From: Neoroseomonas soli
GTDB lineage: Bacteria > Pseudomonadota > Alphaproteobacteria > Acetobacterales > Acetobacteraceae
Reading direction: 5' to 3'
Assembly: GCF_018129065.1 (NCBI RefSeq)
Contig: NZ_JAAEDM010000016.1
Span: 1 to 64,000, forward strand
Length of the DNA stretch: 64,000 bases
The notes below the pieces were generated by a model. The model saw only the letters and a list, made by a program, of their open reading frames with translations, did not search any database and was not told where the DNA came from. A program made the translations under genes and the position numbers. Positions 59,239 to 64,000 of the stretch are shown here, piece by piece (within the stretch, counting starts at the first letter, position 1; each line of letters starts with the position of its first letter).

Positions 59239-61092
59239 ATGGCCCCGAAGCGGTCGATCGCCACCGTCTGCCTGTCCGGCACCCTGCCCGACAAGCTGGA
59301 GGCCGCGGCCTCCGCCGGCTTCGACGAGGTCGAGATCTTCGAGAACGACCTGCTGACCTTCGAAGGCTCGGCCGCCGAGGCGGGCCGGCTCGCCGCCGAT
59401 CTCGGGCTCGGCATCTCGCTCTTCCAGCCCTTCCGCGACTTCGAGGCGATGCCCGACCCGCAGCGCGCCCGCAACCTCGACCGTGCCGAGCGCAAGTTCG
59501 ACACCATGCAGGCGCTGGGCGCGGAGATGATCCTCGTCTGCAGCAACACCCAGGCCGCCGCGCTGCCGGAGCCCGAACGCGCCGCGGCCGACCTGCGGGA
59601 AATGGCCGAACGCGCCGCCCGCCGCGGCCTGCGCGTGGGCTACGAGGCACTCGCCTGGGGCCGGCACGTCAACCGATGGCGACAGGCCTGGGACATCGTG
59701 CGCCAGGCCGACCATCCCGCCCTCGGCCTCATCCTCGACAGCTTCCATACGCTGGCGCTCGGCGATGACCTCGCGGGGCTCTCGGCGACGGTGCCGGCGG
59801 AGAAGCTGTTCTTCGTCCAGCTCGCCGACGCGCCGCGCCTCTCGATGGACCCGCTCTCCTGGAGCCGCCATTTCCGCAGCTTCCCCGGCCAGGGCGAGTT
59901 GCCCGTCCCGGCCTTCCTGCGCGAGGTGCTCGCCGCGGGCTATGCCGGCCCGCTCTCGCTCGAAGTATTCAACGACGAGTTCCGCACCGCGCCCGCCCGC
60001 CGCATCGCGCGCGACGGGCACCGCAGCCTGATCTGGCTGGACGAGCAGGCCGGCGCCGCCTCCCTCCCCGCCCTGCCGCGGCTGGACGGCGTCGCGTTCA
60101 TCGAGTTCGCGGTGGACGAGGCGGCGCGGGCGCAGCTCGCCGACTTCATCGCGAGGCTGGGCTTCCGTCGCGCCGGTTTGCATCGCTCCAAGGCGGTCGA
60201 GCTCTGGCGCCAGGGCGGGGCGAACATCGTGTTGAACGCCGAACCGGACAGCGCCGCCTCCGAACGCTTCGAGATGGTCGGCCCCTGCGTCTGCGCCATG
60301 GCCCTGCGCGTGGACGATGCCGCCCGCACCGTGGCCCGCGCCGAGGCGCTGCTCTGCCCCGTCTGGCACGAGCGCATCGGCGAGGGCGAGCGCCGCATCC
60401 CCGCGCTCCGCGCCCCGGACGGCACGCTGATCTACCTGGTGCAGGCTCCGGAGGAAGGCGGGGCGCCGCACTGGGAAGCCGATTTTCACCTGGAGCCGTC
60501 GAAGGGCGCGAGCGGCGACTTCCTCGGCATCGACCATGTCGCGCAGGCGCTCGCGCCGGGCCTGATGGACAGCTTCGCCCTGTTCTACCGCGCGGTCTTC
60601 GGCCTGACGGCGGCGGCGCCGTGGGACCTGCCCGACCCCTACGGCCTGGTGCACAGCCGCGCCTTCACGAGCGAGGGCGGCGTGCGCCTGCCGCTCAACG
60701 TCTCCGAGAGCAGCCGGACCGGGACGGGCCGCTTCGTCACCGCCTTCGCCGGCGCCGGCGTCCACCATGTCGCCTTCGCCAGTCCCGACGCCGCCGCCTC
60801 GGCCGCCGCGGCGATCGGCGCCCGGGCGCCGCTGCTCGACATCCCATCGAACTACTACGAGGACCTGGAGGCGCGCTTCGGCCTCGAGGGCATGATGACG
60901 GAGGCGCTGAAGGCGCGCCAATTGCTGTTCGACCGGGACGAAGCCGGCGATTTCCTCCATGCCTATACCCACGCCTTCGACGACCGCTTCTTCTTCGAGA
61001 TCGTCGAGCGGCGCGGCGGCTATGCCGGCTTCGGCGCGGCCAATGCCGCGGTCCGCATGGCGGCGCAGCGGCGGCAGCGGACGGGGCATTGA
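59239..61092 (+). CDS. quiC: 3-dehydroshikimate dehydratase, fused TIM-barrel/VOC (HPPD-like) type
   Basis: A 617-residue two-domain protein. Residues 1-280: sugar-phosphate isomerase-like TIM barrel (MILVCSNTQAA, VGYEALAWGRHVNRW, LILDSFHTLALGDD, PLSLEVFNDEFR) with Glu, Asp and His metal ligands. Residues 285-617: two VOC modules like 4-hydroxyphenylpyruvate dioxygenase (IDHVAQALAPG, VHHVAFASPDA, RFFFEIVERRGGYAGFGAAN). This is the QsuB/QuiC arrangement; the barrel makes protocatechuate from 3-dehydroshikimate. Beside the dehydrogenase it completes quinate/shikimate conversion to protocatechuate. Its TGA is the start of repeat C copy 3. Confidence 0.85.
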   Translation: MAPKRSIATVCLSGTLPDKLEAAASAGFDEVEIFENDLLTFEGSAAEAGRLAADLGLGISLFQPFRDFEAMPDPQRARNLDRAERKFDTMQALGAEMILVCSNTQAAALPEPERAAADLREMAERAARRGLRVGYEALAWGRHVNRWRQAWDIVRQADHPALGLILDSFHTLALGDDLAGLSATVPAEKLFFVQLADAPRLSMDPLSWSRHFRSFPGQGELPVPAFLREVLAAGYAGPLSLEVFNDEFRTAPARRIARDGHRSLIWLDEQAGAASLPALPRLDGVAFIEFAVDEAARAQLADFIARLGFRRAGLHRSKAVELWRQGGANIVLNAEPDSAASERFEMVGPCVCAMALRVDDAARTVARAEALLCPVWHERIGEGERRIPALRAPDGTLIYLVQAPEEGGAPHWEADFHLEPSKGASGDFLGIDHVAQALAPGLMDSFALFYRAVFGLTAAAPWDLPDPYGLVHSRAFTSEGGVRLPLNVSESSRTGTGRFVTAFAGAGVHHVAFASPDAAASAAAAIGARAPLLDIPSNYYEDLEARFGLEGMMTEALKARQLLFDRDEAGDFLHAYTHAFDDRFFFEIVERRGGYAGFGAANAAVRMAAQRRQRTGH

Positions 61093-61215
61093 TGCGGGCA
61101 GGAGGGATTTCCGCCCGTGGGCGAAGGTCCCGCCGCCCGTATCGCGTGTGCATTGCACGCGGCCGCCCCACCAGCCCCGCGTGCCCATCGCCTGGCAATG
61201 ATGCCGGGCGCATGA
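61090..61215 (+). repeat. Stop-codon-anchored repeat family C, copy 3 (diverged)
   Basis: It begins TGATGCGGGCAGGAGGGA at the stop codon of the dehydratase gene, keeps the core CACGCGGCCGCCCCACCAGCC, and ends CCTGGCAATGATGCCGGGCGCAT. The middle is more diverged than in copies at 13584 and 34766. Same orientation as the upstream gene. It lies between that gene and the converging gluQ. Confidence 0.7.
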
Positions 61216-61227
61216 GCGCGGGCGCGA

Positions 61228-62085
61228 TCAGGCCTCGGGAAATCCCGCCATGCGCCGTGCTTCCTGCGGGGTGGTCCCGGCCGCGCGCATCTCCCGCAGC
61301 GTCGCGGCGCGGTCGCGCTTCGCGAGACGCCGGCCCGAGGCGTCGGTCAGCAGCCCGTGATGCGCGTAGCGCGGCTCCGGCCACCCCATCAGGTGCTGCA
61401 GCAGGCGATGCAGGTCGGTGGCAGGCTTGAGGTCCTCCCCGCGCGTCACCAGCGTCACGCCCTGCAGCGCGTCGTCATGGGTGACGCAGAGATGGTAGGA
61501 GGCCGGCACGTCCTTCCGCGCCAGCACCGCATCGCCGAACTGCGCCGGGTCGCAGCGCAGCCGGCCTTCCCCTTCCTCGTGAAACGTCAACGGCCCGCCC
61601 AGCGTCGCCAGCGCCGCCGCCATGTCGAGGCGCAGCGCATGCGGTTCCCCGCGCGCGATCCGCGCCGCGCGCTCGCCGGCGGACAGCCGGCGGCAGGTGC
61701 CGGGATAGAGCGGCCCATCCGGCCCGTGCGGCGCGGATGCGCTCGCCGCGATCTCCCGCGCGATGTCCGCGCGCGTGCAGAAGCACGGATAGAGCAGGCC
61801 ACGCGCCGACAGCGCATCCAGCGCCGCGCGGTAGTCGGGCAGGTGCGCCGACTGCACCCGCACCTCGCCGTCCCAGTCGAGGCCGAGCCAGGCCAGGTCC
61901 TCGAGGATCGCCGCGGCGAAGTCCGGGCGGCAGCGGACCGGGTCGATGTCCTCGATGCGCAGCAGGAAGCGGCCGGCGGCCTCGCGTGCCTTCCGCCAGG
62001 CGAAGATTGCCGAATGCGCGTGGCCGAGATGAAGGTGCCCCGTGGGGCTCGGCGCGAAGCGGGTGACGATGGTGGTTGCGCCCAT
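61228..62085 (-). CDS. gluQ: Glutamyl-Q tRNA(Asp) synthetase
   Basis: A 285-residue truncated glutamyl-tRNA synthetase homologue without anticodon-binding domain. HIGH-type motif in FAPSPTGHLHLGHAHSA; zinc-binding CFCT with Tyr and Cys in LYPGTCRR; the KMSKS region is reduced to RRLAKRDRAA. It glutamylates queuosine at position 34 of tRNA(Asp). Start at 62085. Divergent from the esterase gene with a 51-base spacer. Confidence 0.9.
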   Translation of the reverse strand: MGATTIVTRFAPSPTGHLHLGHAHSAIFAWRKAREAAGRFLLRIEDIDPVRCRPDFAAAILEDLAWLGLDWDGEVRVQSAHLPDYRAALDALSARGLLYPCFCTRADIAREIAASASAPHGPDGPLYPGTCRRLSAGERAARIARGEPHALRLDMAAALATLGGPLTFHEEGEGRLRCDPAQFGDAVLARKDVPASYHLCVTHDDALQGVTLVTRGEDLKPATDLHRLLQHLMGWPEPRYAHHGLLTDASGRRLAKRDRAATLREMRAAGTTPQEARRMAGFPEA

Positions 62086-62136
62086 GCTCCCCGCCCGGTA
62101 GCGGGCGGGGGCGCCGCATCGCAAGGGGGATCGCGC

Positions 62137-62796
62137 ATGGACATGCTGGACGGGCCGCGCTTCGGGCCTGCGACCGGGGCGGCGCCCGACGCGCTGGTCG
62201 TGCTGGTGCACGGCTTCGGCGCCGACGGGAACGACCTGATCGACCTCGCCGCGATGTGGGCGCAGGCAGTGCCGGGCGCCCTTTTCGTTGCGCCGCATGC
62301 GCCCCAGGCCTGCGAGGGCATCCCCTTCGGCCGGCAATGGTTCCCGCTCTGGGACCGCTCGCAGGCGCAGCTCGCCGCCGGGGTGCAGGCCGCGGCGGCG
62401 GCGCTGGGCGGCTTCGTCGCGGCGGAATCGGCCCGTCTGGCGCTGCCGCCCGGCCGCGTCGCGCTGATGGGATTCAGCCAGGGCGCGATGACGGTGCTCG
62501 AGGCCGGGCTGCGCGGCGCGGTGGCGGATCCGGCCTGCGTGCTTGCCTATTCCGGCGGCTTGATCGGGGCGGAGACGCTCGCCGATACCCTGGCCGCCCG
62601 CCCGCCCGTGCTGCTGGTCCATGGGGAGGATGACGAGGTGGTGCCCGCCGCCGCCTCCCGCGCCGCGGAATCGGCCCTCGCCGCGGCAGGGGTGCCGGTG
62701 CGCGCGGTCTACCGCCCCGGGCTGGGGCATGGGCTGGACGAGGTCGGGCTTGCGGCGGGGGCGGAAGTGCTGCGGGGCGTGCTCGACGCCGCGTGA
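62137..62796 (+). CDS. Carboxylesterase/phospholipase family alpha/beta hydrolase
   Basis: A 219-residue hydrolase with GFSQGAM nucleophile elbow (Ser about 114), Asp in HGEDDEVVP and His in GLGHGLDEVG, plus the oxyanion motif LVHGFGADGND near the start. This is the YpfH/acyl-protein-thioesterase-like family of short-chain esterases. AAGGGGGA precedes ATG 62137. No signal peptide. Natural substrate unknown. Confidence 0.88.
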   Translation: MDMLDGPRFGPATGAAPDALVVLVHGFGADGNDLIDLAAMWAQAVPGALFVAPHAPQACEGIPFGRQWFPLWDRSQAQLAAGVQAAAAALGGFVAAESARLALPPGRVALMGFSQGAMTVLEAGLRGAVADPACVLAYSGGLIGAETLADTLAARPPVLLVHGEDDEVVPAAASRAAESALAAAGVPVRAVYRPGLGHGLDEVGLAAGAEVLRGVLDAA

Positions 62797-62958
62797 CAAG
62801 CCGTTGAAACCTCGCGACCCAACGCGCGGCAAGGGTTGCGGCTCCGTTTCGCGCGTGCCAATGATGCGCAGCACACGCGGCGGCGCCACTATATCTTGGG
62901 CCTTTCCGCTGGTTCGGGCCCCAAGGTCTAGGTGGCGCTCTGCTGGAAGGAGCGGCGC

Positions 62959-63534
62959 TTGCCAGACGGCAGTCAGTTCACCGGTGCCCAATCCTACCCT
63001 GCGCTCGTGCTGAACGCGGATTTCCGGCCATTGTCCTATTTCCCGCTCTCGGTCTGGGCGTGGCAGGACGCGGTCAAGGCGGTCTTCCTCGATCGCGTCT
63101 CAGTGCTCAGCGAATACGAGGTGGAGGTGCATTCGCCTTCCCTGGCGCTGCGCCTGCCTTCCGTCATCGCGCTGAAGGAATACATCCCCGCGGCGCGCCG
63201 CCCGGCCTTCACGCGCTTCAACGTCTTCCTGCGCGACCACTTCGAGTGCCAGTACTGCGGCAAGGGCCGCCCGACCCACGAACTGACCTTCGACCACGTC
63301 ATCCCGCGCTCGCGCGGGGGGCGGACCTCCTGGGAGAACGTCGTCACCGCCTGCGGGCCGTGCAACCTGCGCAAGGGCAGCCACCTGCCGCGGGAATGCC
63401 GCATGCTGCCGCGGCAGGAACCGCGCCAGCCGACCTCCTGGGAATTGCAGGAGAACGGGCGCGGCTTCCCGCCCAACTACCTGCACGTTTCCTGGCGCGA
63501 CTACCTCTACTGGGACAGCGAACTGGAAGGGTGA
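62959..63534 (+). CDS. HNH endonuclease family protein
   Basis: A 191-residue protein highly typical of alphaproteobacteria: ALVLNADFRPLSYFPLSVW, KAVFLDRVSVLSEYEV, FTRFNVFLRDHFECQYCG, LTFDHVIPRSRGG, ENVVTACGPCNLRKG and a conserved end NYLHVSWRDYLYWDSELE. Two CxxC pairs bind structural zinc and DHV/N/H form the HNH site. The TTG at 62959 was chosen because AAGGAG lies 6 bases ahead; a GTG at 62932 is the alternative. Nuclease activity has not been tied to a pathway; the lone chromosomal gene suggests a housekeeping role. Confidence 0.85.
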   Translation: MPDGSQFTGAQSYPALVLNADFRPLSYFPLSVWAWQDAVKAVFLDRVSVLSEYEVEVHSPSLALRLPSVIALKEYIPAARRPAFTRFNVFLRDHFECQYCGKGRPTHELTFDHVIPRSRGGRTSWENVVTACGPCNLRKGSHLPRECRMLPRQEPRQPTSWELQENGRGFPPNYLHVSWRDYLYWDSELEG

Positions 63535-63541
63535 CGCCGGC

Positions 63542-64000
63542 TCACTGCGCCACGGCCCGCGGCGAGGGCCTGGCCTGGTAGGCGCCGATCCCCTCGCCCA
63601 GCCGCTCGTTGTTCGCCTCCCGCACCCGTGCCGCCGCCTCGTCGTAGAGGAAGGGCAGGAAGGCGTAGCGCCGCCCGGCCGTGACCGGCAGCGCCTGGTG
63701 CAGCAGGGAGCAGGAGAACACCACCGCGCCCCCCGTCGGCGCCCGCCAGGAACGACGTCCGTATTCGGGGAAGAGCAATTCGCCGCCCTCGAATTCCTCG
63801 GCGTTCAGGTTGATGGTCACGGCGAAGCGGCGATGCGCGGTGCCGGCGGTGGTGTTGTCGCGGTGCGCGGCGAAATGGCCGCGTTCATCCGCGTCGTAGC
63901 AGGCGACGATGTAGCGCTCCATGCGCGTCGCCTGGAAATGGTGGACCTTGCGCAGTTCCGGCACGATGCGGCGCAGGATGCGCGCGCGCGCGGCGCCGCG
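63542..64000 (-). CDS. 2OG-Fe(II) oxygenase, prolyl 4-hydroxylase-like (5' end outside window)
   Basis: The frame is open to the right edge, so the N-terminus is missing. The visible ~150 residues contain the iron facial triad: HFAAHRDNTT (His, Asp) and SLLHQALPV (His), then Arg in TAGRRYAFLPFLYD for 2-oxoglutarate. NLNAEEFEGGELLFPEYG is typical of P4Hc/PKHD-type oxygenases. It converges with the HNH gene (7 bases). Substrate unknown. Confidence 0.82.
   Translation of the reverse strand, partial: RGAARARILRRIVPELRKVHHFQATRMERYIVACYDADERGHFAAHRDNTTAGTAHRRFAVTINLNAEEFEGGELLFPEYGRRSWRAPTGGAVVFSCSLLHQALPVTAGRRYAFLPFLYDEAAARVREANNERLGEGIGAYQARPSPRAVAQ

Noticed and set aside
58886-59356. Small gene with a good ribosome site upstream of quiC
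   Set aside because: The product has no recognisable features, overlaps the quiC start out of frame, and looks compositionally random.
1-64000. rRNA or tRNA genes, phage, integrase or transposase genes
   Set aside because: None could be recognised on either strand. A tRNAscan-SE run would be needed to rule out a missed tRNA.

Overview
The window is very GC-rich and gene-dense, with short intergenic gaps and many ATGA or GTGA start/stop overlaps. Gene content suggests an alphaproteobacterium, most likely a Roseomonas-like member of the Acetobacteraceae. The pointers are six Bug-type (tripartite tricarboxylate) solute-binding proteins, a PhaR-controlled polyhydroxybutyrate locus, GluQRS, an alphaproteobacterial HNH protein and a CTAGAGCA-type repeat. 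The taxon is an inference; no rRNA or tRNA gene was seen.

Layout. 1-9600: the tail of a SPOR-domain protein, then a catabolic acyl-CoA operon (acyl-CoA synthetase, MaoC hydratase, pcaIJ-like CoA transferase, two acyl-CoA dehydrogenases, enoyl-CoA hydratase-like protein) and an amidase. 9600-20130: DUF805 protein, lipoprotein, ATC hydrolase, three Bug proteins (two in tandem), an enolase-superfamily enzyme, an EamA exporter, a NIPSNAP protein, an oligopeptide-type binding protein and another Bug protein. 20200-24290: phnCDEE phosphonate/phosphate ABC transporter behind a Pho-box-like site, then a rhodanese. 24440-31215: a FecR/DUF6600 protein with a repeat tail, a relic of a binding-protein gene, an XRE regulator, phaR, a PhaC-like hydrolase and phaA. 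31340-39524: diiron MBL protein, TetR regulator, methyltransferase, acetamidase/formamidase, CorA, the methionine-salvage genes mtnBDC, tatA and TerC. 39559-49973: Bug protein, two lipoproteins, dodecin, a thiolase/DUF35 pair, an M35-like protease, tcuAB with a GntR regulator, and an HxlR regulator facing a DUF1330 gene. 50090-64000: binding protein, M20 amidohydrolase, NIPSNAP, enoyl-CoA hydratase, TPR protein, Bug protein, then a quinate/shikimate cluster (TetR, shikimate/quinate dehydrogenase, 3-dehydroshikimate dehydratase), GluQRS, esterase, HNH protein and a partial 2OG oxygenase.

How it fits together. The window is dominated by scavenging of organic acids, amides, peptides and aromatic precursors. 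The quinate/shikimate genes at the right end would make protocatechuate. The pcaIJ-like CoA transferase at the left end acts at the far end of protocatechuate breakdown. Many solute-binding proteins lack any membrane partner here and must share permeases encoded elsewhere or act as sensors.

The most unusual feature is the non-coding layer. At least four families of interspersed GC-rich repeats sit just behind genes. Three copies of a ~127-bp element and one copy of an AGAGCA-type element begin exactly at the stop codon of the preceding gene and lie in its orientation. A second family of paired hairpins also follows stop codons. Other notable sites are a perfect 18-bp-arm palindrome between the HxlR and DUF1330 genes, a hairpin that buries the ribosome binding site of the ATC hydrolase gene, and a long out-of-phase overlap between two genes of the PHB locus.
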